Source: Dermatophagoides farinae (lineage: Eukaryota; Arthropoda; Arachnida; Sarcoptiformes; Pyroglyphidae). Taken from it: a DNA stretch of 64,000 nucleotides. Below are positions 27,701 through 40,152 of the stretch, piece after piece. The number at the start of each line of letters is the position of its first letter. Position 1 is the first letter of the stretch. The stretch is taken from positions 563,001 to 627,000 of the forward strand of contig NC_134679.1 of the NCBI RefSeq assembly GCF_024713945.1, written 5' to 3'. Under the pieces are notes generated by a model, which ran no database searches, had not been told where the DNA came from, and worked only from the letters and a program-made list of their open reading frames with translations. A program made the position numbers and the translations under genes.

Positions 27701-28740
27701 AACAATCATTTATAATCATTGTCATCATCGTTCACCTTTTGATCTTGATTCAAACAACAACAATAACAACAGCAACAAAATTGGCTCATTTTTCTTTGTC
27801 CAATACAGAAAATAAAAACAAACAGTGCAAGCTAGAGGAGAAAAAAGTCCCACAATATATATCGTAAGCCAGAATTTTAATGGTGAAAAAATGATTAATG
27901 AAAAATTGGTGCATAATCGAACCGAGAGAAAGGGAGAGAGAAAAAATGAAACAAAGCTAACCGAAAAAATGAAACGAAAAACTTTTTTTTTACCGTTATA
28001 AATAAAACCAAAATCATTTTTTTTTGTGGGATCGATCAACCAACCGGAAAGGACGAAATAAAAAAAAAATCAGAGCCAAATGATAACAAAACAGAAAAAA
28101 ATGAATGATAACATCAGAAAAACATCAAATTCCAAAAATTCTTCATTGAAAATCTAAGGAAAAAAATGAAATTTTATCTTCATACATGGATTGTTTGCGT
28201 ACATTTTTTTTCGCTGTTTTTGTTATTGGCCATCTTTTTTTTTCTTTCTTACGTATTCATCATTGTATATCTATATATTACGTGCATGAACGAATAAAAT
28301 TTACTCGTTTTTTTTCCAACCATTCATTGTTATCATTGCAAAAGTTGAGATCAAAAAGAAAAAATCTAATGGAATGAGTAAACGAAAGAGAGAATGAGAA
28401 ACAAACAAAAAAAATGATTTGAATATATATCTCATGGAATGAAATCAAATTGAATGGAATGCAGCCTGAAGAAAAAAAAATGAAAAGAGCTAGTTTGAAA
28501 TTTAAAACAAAAACAAAAAAAAAATGAATGCCATCGAAATTGAAAATGGATTCCGATTTAGTTTCTATTATTTTTTTTTTTTTTGGTGTGCTATTTGTAA
28601 TATCATCATTCATTTGTGAATGTGAAATAAAAGTTGAAGTATTGAAGCCACTACCGCCACTAGAACCACCACACATATATCATGACACATGCCAGATTTG
28701 ATTTTAAAATTTTTTCAATCTTTCGAAAAAAAGAAATTCT

Positions 28741-28793
28741 ACACACACACACACACACACATATTCCCAATACACACACACACACACACACAT
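28741..28793. repeat. Paired (CA)n microsatellites
   Basis: Two CA arrays separated by about 10 bp of non-repeat sequence. Confidence 0.95.
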
Positions 28794-31700
28794 TTTTCGA
28801 GGGCTGGCTGGCTGTTATACTAACTAACCCTTTTTTTGCACATAATTCAACATCATCTCACTATATTCTGGATTGGTGCAAAAAAAAACGGCCACAAATA
28901 CCGAAATAGGAAAACCAATAGCGCTAATTACAGTGTATACATACAATATTGAAGTGCACTATGAAATAATGATAATGAAAATATATCTAGAAGCAAATTT
29001 TTGATCTGATTCGATGAAACACACACACACACACACATCGACACATATATTGCCAAAAGCAATTTTTTCCAACAGCAAAAAAAAGTAACATTTCCACTAT
29101 ATATGCGCGGCATTTTACATGATAATTTTTCCGGGAATTTTTTTTTATTTTATTTTTCATTTTGAAATAGTCAAATTGTCAGAATCAATTTGGAATAACA
29201 AAATAAAAAAAAACAAGCAACGACAAAATGAACAAACAAAATCAGAGTTTGACCACCGCAGAAAAAAATGACCAAATAAAAGTCAATTACACAACCACAC
29301 ACACACACACACACAACAAGGCTGAAAAGAAAAAAAGGAAACAAAAATTCAATCAATCAAATAATGTTACGATTCGATGAAAAAAACAACAACAACAAAC
29401 CAATCTGAAATTAGCTTATCAATTATTCTAATGTATTCAATTTGGTTTTTTTGTGTTCAATAAATTTTTATTCAATTGATTCGTTAGTTTTAGTTTTATT
29501 CTGATTTGATTTGATTTGATTATTCTTGTCTGTTTTTTTTCTCTATTCTTGCATCAAACGTTTTGCCTTTTTTCCGATGTTGTTTTTTTTGGGGGGAAAC
29601 AAAACCATTTGTTTCGTGATTTTGACCTTTTTTTCACCGCTGTCATCATCTATTGTTGTTGTTGTTGTTGTCATAATAGCACATTTTTCATTTTAAAAAT
29701 TTTAAAAAATAAAAATTCAAAGCTGTTTTCTCTCTCTTTCTTTCTTTCTCTGACATCCAAACACAAGCAGCTGTTTGTTAGTTGATTTGTTTCAAAAATA
29801 GTGAAACGAAAAAGTTTTCGGTCTGTGGCACACAGCGCGTTAAACATTGGGTGAAAAATGAGATATCGTCGTTGATGGCTGATTTTTTTTTTTTTTTGGT
29901 TTAGCATTTAAATACACACACCTCGATTATCGCCGTCAATCAATCAATCAATCGATTGATCATTATACGATTTTAAATGTGTATTATTTAAAGTATCAAA
30001 CCAAAAAAAAAAATTAATCAATGAATGAATTCTGTGAGAATAACAACAAAAATAAAAATGTTCAAATTTAAATCTTCATTTCATTCTCGCTTTGAATTCT
30101 TTTTTTTCATCATCAAACGAATTCATGTCCAAACTAATCACGATGAAAGGCAAAACAAAATGGTTCATTTAATGATTATTTCGTGGCCTCAACAATGATG
30201 ATGATGATGATTGTATGTCATATTCATGTGACAAATTTTATTTCATTCATTTTCAAAATGAACAAGCAAACCCCCCACCAAAAAAAAAATATGGACCACC
30301 TAGCTTAAATGGAAATTTATATTTCGTGTGCGTGTGTGTATATTGTGTGAATGTGCGAAGATAATTTCCACTTTCACTATATTTGAATATCTATCTATCT
30401 AAATATATAAATCACAAATGAGAAGAAAAAATATGGTTGACAAATCCCTGATGTGATTTTCCGCTCTCTCTGTATATATGTGTGTGTGTGTGTGTATCAA
30501 TTATGGAAGTGAAGCCAACATTTTGGCACTTTTACACGCTACTGGGTAATGTGAAAAGAAAAAAAAAATTTTATTCATTTCTTTTGTCGACCACACACAC
30601 ACACATTTCTCTTTAGAAGGGGTTAATAATTTGAATTTTGTGTAAATTATCATTATTTTCGTCATGTAAATCATTATCGTGTGCGTGTGTATTGAATTGA
30701 ATTATTATTATTATGATGATGATGATGATTGAATAAAAGTGGAATCGAATCATCTGGTTTTCCATCTTTTTTTTTTTGTTCTTTCGTTTATTATTACTTG
30801 CCCACCAAATTTAAATGAAACTGAGACAAAGAGAGGGAGAGAGAGAAAATTCATCGAAATATAATGATGAAAGTGAAAATTTTGATCGACAAGAAAATTA
30901 CATTATATATTAGAATCTTTGAAACTTTTTTTTGGTTTTTGTTTCCATTCTGGTAGATTTACATTGACAGCATTTTGTTTTTTTGTATAAAAAACAAAAG
31001 AGAAAAAAAAAGAAACGACAAACGATAGGCGGTTACTAATTTTATATAGAGTAATAATGCCGTTTTTTCTCTTAATTTCATCATCATCATCATCATCATC
31101 AGCGACATCGACATAGTCATCATTATCAAATTGAAATGACGTTTTTCTTCGACGATCATGATGATGATGATGATGATGATTGAAAGCTTGAACGGATTGC
31201 GTGTCGTTGTCGCTGTTTTTCTTTTTCTTTTTTTTTCTTCTTCATCGTATCTATAATTATCTTTGACTAATTCGATAAAATTCAATCATAATCAGCATTG
31301 CCATCAGGATATTATTATTGAAAATACATATAATTTGATAAACGAAAAAGAAATAAAAATGTCATCATTATGAAACAACATATACACAGAGAATGTATCG
31401 TTTTTTTTTGCATTCTTTGTAATATGAAAATATGAAATGAAGTGAATAATAATTAGAAATTCGATTTGAATTAGAATTCAAAATTGATTTTCGGATCAAT
31501 AATGATAAAATCTTCTTGAATTACAGTATACAGTTGAACTTTTTTTTTGTTCATATTTTCTGAACAATAATTGATTAACATGAGCAACAGACCACTGCCA
31601 CTACTGCTACTACTATTACAATTATTGAATTAATGTTCGACAATCGGAACTTAATTCTTTTGCTTTTTCTTTATTGTTTTTGTTGTTGTTGTTGTTTGTT

Positions 31701-34003
31701 GTATATTAAGAAGAAATTGGATCAATATGTAACCATGATCATCAACACAGTGTTTATTGATTGATTGCCGATTGATGATAATGAAACTAATGATAATTTG
31801 ATCAATTGATTGTGAAATAAATCATACCTTTTTCTCTATTTTTTTCCACCGGAAATTATCCGTAATAAAATGATTCAATCGAAATGAAAATCGATTTGTA
31901 GGCGAAAAAAAGAAATGAATGAATAACGGATAAACGATCGATAAAATTATCATTTTTTTATCGAGATAAACATTCAACAATGTTAAAAAAAAATATCATC
32001 AAACTTGAAAGTTTCAAATGACGTGATAAATAACAATTCAACAGCTATGAAAACAAAACAAAACAAAACAAAAAAAATCAAACAGATCGATTTTGAAAAA
32101 CCAGAAAAAAAAATGTAAAAACGTTAACAATGAAATAAAAAGTTTTATCTCAAAAGTTTTCCAATTTTTTTTTAATCTATTCTGAAGAAACTGAAAATTG
32201 ATGATAATCATGATCAGAATCATTAATAATGATGATGATGATAATTACTCATTGGTTCGATTTTCACAAGTAATCAAAGGTCGAAAATAACCAAAACAAC
32301 AACAAACCAAAATAATGATTAGTGGGGAAATGAAAAGTTTTTTTTCTGATTCAAATGATTAATTATTCTAGTAAGAGCAACAGCAACAACAACAAAAAAA
32401 ACGATCCAATAAAGTGATAAAGGATTCTAGTAACATTGAAATATCACTTTGTCTGATGGTATGTATGTTTCAGCAACAAAATGGAAAAAAGATTGAGCGA
32501 CAAAAACAACAACAACAACAACGACGACAACAGGGTAGGAAATGAAAAAACCTGGAAAAAAATCGATCAATCAAACGCTGATGACGATGGTGATAATAAT
32601 AATAATAATAATAAGCGAATAACATGATGACCAATGGAGAATTTTGTAATTTTCAAGCAAAAATAGAGAGATCTACACACACACACACACCTGGTGCCAG
32701 TCAAAAACAAAACAAAAAAGTACGTTTATTGCATTCTGTTTGTCCGGCAAGATTAAACTTTTAATTACAGACAATCAATTTTTTTTTGTTGCTCTCTGTT
32801 TTTCTCAATGATCCAGGTGAGATTGTCAATATATGAAAATAATTCCAAACAAATATTCCGCGCACACACACACACACACACAGACAGACAGACAGACCGA
32901 CCGACTATTGAGGAAATATAATTTCCGAACTCAACTATTGAACAAACAAACAACAAATATATTGAAAAAAGCAGAGAGGAGATCAATGAGAAGATTTTTT
33001 TTTCTTTTTTTTTTGCTATAATTTCATCAATAGGCCATGTGTGCGTCAACTTGAAAAACTATTTCAACTGCATACACAAGCAATGACATGACAACCGCTG
33101 CAACGGTGAAAAAAAAACTCATCTTTCAATCTATCTATATCGTGAATGAATGAATAAAACTTTTGTCTCTTTTTTTTAATGGGAAAATATAGAAATAAAC
33201 TTTATATATATAGGTAACATTACTATAGGTTAATTCTGTCAAATAATCATCAATGATTATCTTTCTCTCATGTGATGGTAATCGTAATTGTTTTTTTTTC
33301 TATTTTTTCTGGCCTAAATTCCATGGCAATGCATTTATTTATTCATTGACCATTGTTATTCATTCATGCGTTTCAGTTAATTTCAAATATCTTGTTCAAA
33401 GTTTCTCAATGTCTAACTCTATCATTTGGAGCCAACTTGTTTCAATTAGTAATTGAGCTAAATTGCTGGCCATCTTTAATGATTTCGATCACTCACACAC
33501 ACACACATACATACACACAAAATGATCGAATCTTATCAGTATAGTTTTGTTATCCATTGAATTGGTGCTTGATAGAAAATTTTTTTTCATTGAAATAACC
33601 AATAATGAATCTAAAATTAGCTACTTTCTTCATTATTAAACATTTTTATATCAAAACCCAATCAAACACAAGCAAACAAACAAACAAACAAACAAACAAC
33701 AAAAAAAGATCAAATAAAATCAAAAAAAAAGAATCAAACTAAACCAAAAGAAAAAACGAAAATCATCAAATAGCTTGTGGCGCCAATAATTGAACGAAAA
33801 ACACACACAACAACAACAACAACAACAGTGAACAAGAAAAAAACACACACACACACAGCCATTTAGTGGATTTCATTTGTATTTGATTTTTTTTCTGTTC
33901 ATTTTCATTTTCAAATACACAAAAGTCACAAACGTACACATTCAGTCTGTACAGTATATGACATTTAAAATCATTTGGTATTTGTTTGTGTGTGTGCGTT
34001 ATT

Positions 34004-34063
34004 TGCAATTTAAATTGAATATATATATATAAATTCAATATATATATTGATGCGACGTGTACG
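34004..34063. repeat. AT-rich inverted repeat
   Basis: (TA)n tracts bounded by TTGAAT and ATTCAA are followed by a second palindromic TCAATATATATATTGA. The segment could fold into one or two hairpins. It may be no more than a slippage-prone TA microsatellite. Confidence 0.6.
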
Positions 34064-34738
34064 ATTGATGAATGGAAATATTTTGGTTTTATGCCGGATT
34101 TATCATCATCATCATCATCATATTGTGGTGATGAAAGGATCACCAAAATGGTAGCGTTTTTTTTCTCATTTCAAAATGAAAAGAAAAAATAGCTGCAGCG
34201 AATGAAGAATAAAAAAAAATCCAGGAAAATCCAAGAAAAAAATGAAATTCTGAAACTGATTTCGCCGTTTGTGAAAGCCGTTAAAACTCAGTATTGGAAA
34301 AAAAGACGTATCGGAAACAAAAGAGAAAGATAATTGAAAAAAAATGTGAAGCAAAAAAAATTTTATTCTGCCTCGAATTCACATATTATGTGACAAACAG
34401 ACAAACAAACATATATATAGATAAATAAACGACAAAGGCATCAGAATCAGATTCTCTCTCTCAGTAGAATTTTTGTTGTTCATTCACTCATTTTTTATTT
34501 CATTTTCAACGAACAACACACCAAAAAAAAAAAGATTCTTTTCTCTTCTTTTGTGATTTGTTGTTCTGTCGATTATGGTTTCCATTATATCCAATGAAAA
34601 AAAAATAGAAAAAAAAAGAAAAACGCAGCCATCAATTTGGATTTGACATTGACTTTTTCTCTTTTTTTTCTAATTTTATTCATTCCATTCTATTCATTGA
34701 TGTTTTTTTTTCTCGCCGCGTTGTTTGTCATTTTCATA

Positions 34739-34739
34739 T

Positions 34740-34829
<90 letters not shown>
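34739..34829. repeat. Long perfect (TG)n microsatellite
   Basis: About 91 bp of uninterrupted TG, roughly 45 units, the longest perfect dinucleotide array in the window. Both strands are open in some frames as Cys-Val or Val-Cys repeats, which are not genes. Confidence 0.98.
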
Positions 34830-34830
<1 letters not shown>

Positions 34831-37800
34831 CTGAGTGTGTTGAAGATTTTGATTCATCAGAAAATGTCAGAAATATTTCGGAAAAGAAAAAACATTCGAT
34901 TCATAGCATCGTTTTTTTTCCATTTTTGGAAAAGCAAAATGCAACAAATCAATTATAGACTATTATCAAACAAAATGAATAAAAATGTGTTATATTGATG
35001 TTTTTGGAAATTTCAGTTATTGAAAAAAAATATTGGCCTTTAACAACAACAACAACAACAAAAGCCGTGATAGTAAAGGGGTGTAAAGTTTTTTTTTCAA
35101 TTGAAAAGAAAAAAATTTTTCAAGAAAATTCATTCATTCATTCACACTGAATACAAAAAACAAGACAAATATGTGATTCATTTTGAATTTATTCGACAAC
35201 GAAAGAAAAAAAGAAAAAAAATTCCAAGTTACAGATGCTTTGTGGTATATCAAGGAAAAAACAGACCAGAAAAAAACCCAACAACTACTACTATTCTCGA
35301 CCATTTGATCAAATAAATGTCTACAAAAAAAGCCTCTAGTGTCAATGGATGAATAATAATAATTTGCCGGCTGTTGTCATCATGAATATTCTATCTATTG
35401 AAATCTCTTGAAAATTTATTATTTTTTTTTATTCTTCTTCTTCTTCATATACGAATGAATGTTTGGAAATACAAAAAAAAACCAGCAGGAAACAATGGCC
35501 ATATAAAAAAAAGCGACAGAGTGAGAGAATGCATTCGAATTTCAGAATAAATTTAATTCAATTTATTATTTGTCGAGTTGTTGTTATTGTTGTTGTTGTT
35601 GTTCTGAATCGTCATCATCATCATCATGAAAATGATGAGTTGGCCAGAATAAAAGCAAAACGGATCATTTTTCCATATGGTTTTTCTTTCTGGTTCAACA
35701 TTTTTTTTTCTTGCCATTCAAATGTTAGATGTTGTTGTTGTTGTGGTGATAATGAATTTTATTGAATTGAAATTTTTTTCTCATCGTCACTGGTCATATT
35801 ATATGAATGACACATCATTTTTCTTCGACAAACATCCACCCACACACATGCACACGCACAAAGACAACGAACAAAATGAATGAATGAATAGGAGAAAAAA
35901 AATTCAGAATTTTTTTCTAAAAAAAACTCAGAAGATTATTAAATTTATGAAACAAATCGGACCAACAACTCCGAATTGGTTGTTATTGATGGTTTAATTT
36001 TTGAAAAATAAAACATTCAATTTTCATTCATGCAAAAACGAATATATGGACATATCATTTTCACCGAAATTTTTTTTGAACAAAAAAAAAACCAAAAGAA
36101 AAAGAAATGAATGAATGAATAAAGGTTTTTCTGTTGATTTTTCTTGTTTTGGAAGCTAATAATAATGATAATAACAATGACAAAAATGAAATTTGAAAAT
36201 TTTTTTTTTTATTTGCTTTATATTTATTTAATGTTTTTCTGCGTGTGTGTGTGTGTTTGATGTTTTTTTTTCAGACATCAGCATGAAAGAAAGAAGATAA
36301 CAAAATAATCAGATATAAAAAAAATGATGATAACATACACACACACACACACTGGCAAACATGTATATATGGCCCATTAAAAGCTAAAAGTTTTTCGATC
36401 ATGTTTAACAACAACAACAACAACAACGATGATGATGATGATGATGATGACAACAGAATGGATTCGATAAACATCCAATTTTTTTCATGTTCTTTTTTTT
36501 GTTTTTTGTTTGTTATTATAAACTCTACAAACAATAATGTAGGTGAATGGTGGTGGCAGACAGATAAACAAACAGAAATCTACTCAGGATAGGTCATCAT
36601 CATCATCATCATCATCATGGGAATGGATCTTTGTTTGTTTCAAAAAAACAAAAAACAAAATCAAATGAACATTACTACACATTCACTTTAATTATAATTG
36701 AACGATAATCATGATTTGGTCATCTTAGTAGATGCTCAATGTGTGATTGTGTGTGTGTGTGTGTCCAGTTTAATTTTTTTTTGTTGTCACTTTTTTTTAT
36801 CTATCTGTAGAATGACAATCATCTAATAAAGTTATCGCACATTCACACACACACAAGGTAACACGAATGAAATGACAAACAAAACACATCATTTTTTTCA
36901 GGGGAAAAAACGGTAGTAAATGGCGTAAAAAAAAGACATAAAAAATCTCACCATTTTTGAGTGTCGTCGTTGTCGTTGTTCAGTTGGAAGGTGTTTCATG
37001 TTTGGTGGAAAAGAAAAGAAAAGAAAAAATTTTTGAACAAAACACTGGCGATCCAAATTCAACAAACAAATATTTGTAATGGTTTTTCGTTTATGATGAA
37101 TCAAAATGACAAACAGCGGAATTCAAAGAAAAAAACTTGAAATGAATTTTTTTCTTCATCGAATAAGATTATGGAAACATAAAAATAAGAGATTTATTCA
37201 CATGAAGAAGAAAAATTTAAATCAAAACATAACACACACAAACAGAGAAAGAGATTTTCGGACAAACTGGATTGAAAGTTTTTTTTTGGTGAGGATGAAA
37301 CAAACAAACAAACGGAAAAATTGATCCGTTTGAATTTTAAAATTGAAATTCAATCCATTTTCATCCGTTGGATATGATGATAAGAATTTTTTTTTTATTT
37401 TTCGTTTGAAAGTTTGAAGAAATTCAAATCGGATTTTTTGTTATTTATCCATCGATGATGATCATTTTGATCGATGTTTTTTGATTTATTCAAACGAGAA
37501 GAATGAGAACAACGATGGTTGAATAATGCAAATTTCAACAACAACAACAACAAAAAAACGGATAATAAAACTTGCAGTATACGAATACAAAGTTTTATAT
37601 TTATGCATTAAAAAAATGAGCAAAAAATTCACAAATCATGAAATTCATAGCTGAACAAAAAAAATTGTTGATGATGATGATAAAAATCCATAGATCATGA
37701 TCATAAATCATTATAGATGGAAATAACAAAAAATCTTTCAAGCATGTAATTAGAAACAAAAAAAACCAAGTAGTACATAGTGGCATTTCATAGAATCCTG

Positions 37801-38324
37801 GTGGAGGTGGTGGTGTTGTTGTTGTTGTTGGAATCAAATTCTCAGTCAATTCGAGAAATTCATTGATTTCGTGATGATGATGATGATGATGAAAAAAAAT
37901 TCATGTGAAAAGAAAATTTAAAAAAATTAAAAATTTTCATCACACACACACACAAATTTTTCAACCACAAAAAAATCATTTTTAATGAGAATTTTTATTT
38001 AAATAATGAGAAACAGAATTATTTCCGGGAAAAATCATGATAAACAATCAGTTTTTGAAATGAAAACCAAAGAGCGAATAATCGATTGATTCTTGGATGA
38101 TGATCAAATTTTATAATCAACATGATTTTATTTGTGTAAAGTAAAGAAAATTGAAAAAAAAATCACCAACAATATGACAACAACAACAACAACAAAAACT
38201 ACGAATAATAATGTGTGTGTATACCGCGCTTTCAGCAACCGACGTCCAAATAACAACTGGCGTCCATTTCAATTCCACCAATTCGGTGTGTAACGCCAAC
38301 ACCATAGTAGTGTTTTTTTTATAT

Positions 38325-38330
38325 TTTATT
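38325..38330 (-). terminator. Candidate polyadenylation signal of the TMEM165 gene
   Basis: TTTATT on plus (AATAAA on minus), about 225 bp beyond the stop codon. It is the nearest exact hexamer I noticed. Confidence 0.35.
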
Positions 38331-38554
38331 TGTGTTTTGTAAACTTGTGTGTTCATTGCACACTCTCGTCGTTTTGGGCGATGATTCATATATGAATTAA
38401 CGGAATAAATTTTTTAGTGAAATAAAAAAGCAAATTGTACGCCATCCCGTGATCAGCATTTAAAGCTTTTTTTGAAATTAATGATTGTTGATTGATAGAC
38501 TGATAGATAGATGGCAGCAGGTGTTCAATAATGTGTTGAAATTGAATCATCACA

Positions 38555-39412
38555 TCAAGAAGAATAATATTTAAAAATTGAACAAAATATAAACACAAAA
38601 CCACCAATTATTTGAACTAAATTTGAATGAAAGAAAATTGTGAACATTTCATTTGATACAAACAACCAGATTCAAATACCATTACGAACAGAAATAATTT
38701 CCGAAACAATTCTTGAACATAAAACAGCCGTTGCATTGGTAAGAAAATTCCCGCAAAATGAACCCAGACCAACAGCCCAACGGTTTTGTTTAGCAGCCAA
38801 TAGAATTGTGCTCAATTGACTTCGATCACCCCATTCAGCCAGAAAGATGAGTGAAAAAATTTTCAAAAAAATCATCGAATACAGCGATAATGTCGAAACA
38901 TTTTTCGCTGATGAAATCGCTTGTTTTTCAATCATTTTTTCCATTTCACTTAGATCCGAATCTTTTTTCATACTGTATCCTGGGTAGGAAAAAAAATCGA
39001 GAATTAATTGATCTATTTATCTATTGCAATATCGAATACCAACCTTCAACAATCATTTTGATGCCAAACATAGCGAATAAAATGATTGAAATGTAATGAA
39101 TAATAAATGGTGAAATATTTGCCGTCATTGTACCGAGAAAAACTGTTTCACGATAAGAAAAAAAAACGACGATGAAGAATGTTTGTAATTATAACGAAAA
39201 AACATATTCTCAACAATAATAATAATCATCATCAAAAAATACTGACTGGATAGAATGTTCATTGTGGTCAATGCAAACATTGATGACATGAACACTAAAC
39301 ATCGTGGATATTCCAATGAAAATATTGATGTTGTTAGAAATGTTTTATCACCAAATTCTGATGCCAGAATCAATGTGAATGATGAAAGGAAACCGTTCCA
39401 GAATTCTTGCAT
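38555..39412 (-). CDS. TMEM165: TMEM165/GDT1 (UPF0016) family cation transporter, four exons
   Basis: Exons on minus: 39412-39247, 39142-39044, 38979-38680 and 38616-38555, giving 208 residues. The two family signatures are plain: E19-F-G-D22-K-T in the first half and E137-W-G-D140-R-S in the second. Each lies in a hydrophobic helix and forms one half of the duplicated fold. Other landmarks are LFAMFGIKMIVEG (about 76-89), ISVRN near 183-187, and IIGGFVF in the last exon. A charged linker (about 92-115) joins the halves. Family knowledge: Golgi Mn2+/Ca2+ transport against protons, needed for glycosylation. The protein is much shorter than human TMEM165 (324 residues). It lacks the N-terminal leader, so an upstream exon may have been missed or the mite protein is compact. 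Introns are only 63-104 bp. Donors include GTCAGT, GTTGGT and GTATTT. Confidence 0.92.
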
Positions 39413-40152
39413 CTTGTTGTTGTTGTTGTTGTTGTGGTTATCATATGTGAAATTTTTTTTTCTTCCTCAAGAAAAAAAATAATTACAAGGAACCATAGTA
39501 GTGGAATAAAATGTTATTATTATTATCACCAGAAAAAAAACTTTTTATTTATTGATCATGATCAATTATGATTAATAGTCAAGTGGTTTTTTGATCAGCT
39601 AATTGGATTGGCTGATTGGATTTCAATTTGCTTGATTTATTTAAATAAGACAAACTAAATCTAATCTAATCATTGAGAAGCAATTGTTGATAATTGTAAT
39701 TATAATATAATGATGATTTAAAGTAGATCAAGTTACAATTTATTCATTTTTTTTATCTCAACCAAATCAAAGTCAAATTCACTTAATAAAATTACAGCCA
39801 ATTCAATCGTGACTATTAATCAATCACATCGATTTAATCGATGTTTATGACCATGTCCATATAAACAATGGTCAGCTGGACAAAATGTTTTTATCAAATT
39901 AATATTATTTTGAAAATTTATTGAATTAAAAAATAAAAAAATAAAACAAAATCAATCAATCAATCAACAATTTTTTTCGTGTGTGTACAATTGCTATGGA
40001 TGAATATGTGATTTATTGTATACATGATGATGATGATGATGATCATGATTTGATTTGGCAGCAGATCAATCAAAAATCAATATTTACAAGAAAAAAAATA
40101 TGAATAAGGCACAAAACTATTATTTTGATGATTAATTACAAAATAAAAAAAA
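39413..40152. other. Intergenic region upstream of TMEM165
   Basis: About 740 bp between the 3' end of the Ig-domain gene and the start of the TMEM165 gene, both on minus. It should contain the TMEM165 promoter. AT-rich, with no further coding sequence visible. Confidence 0.5.

Larger units (their letters stand above)
22060..38324. other. 16-kb gene-poor, microsatellite-dense region
   Basis: I find no convincing coding region over this stretch. Its open frames are mostly Phe/Lys/Asn or Cys-Val repeats translated from A/T runs and CA/TG arrays. The part next to 22060 should contain the receptor promoter and 5' UTR, and distal non-coding exons cannot be excluded. A slightly GC-richer island at about 38220-38310 is described separately. 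The longest dinucleotide array of the window (34739-34829) is here. Confidence 0.5.

Noticed and set aside
34637-34958. Cys-Val repeat open frames
   Set aside because: Pure product of the (TG)n array.
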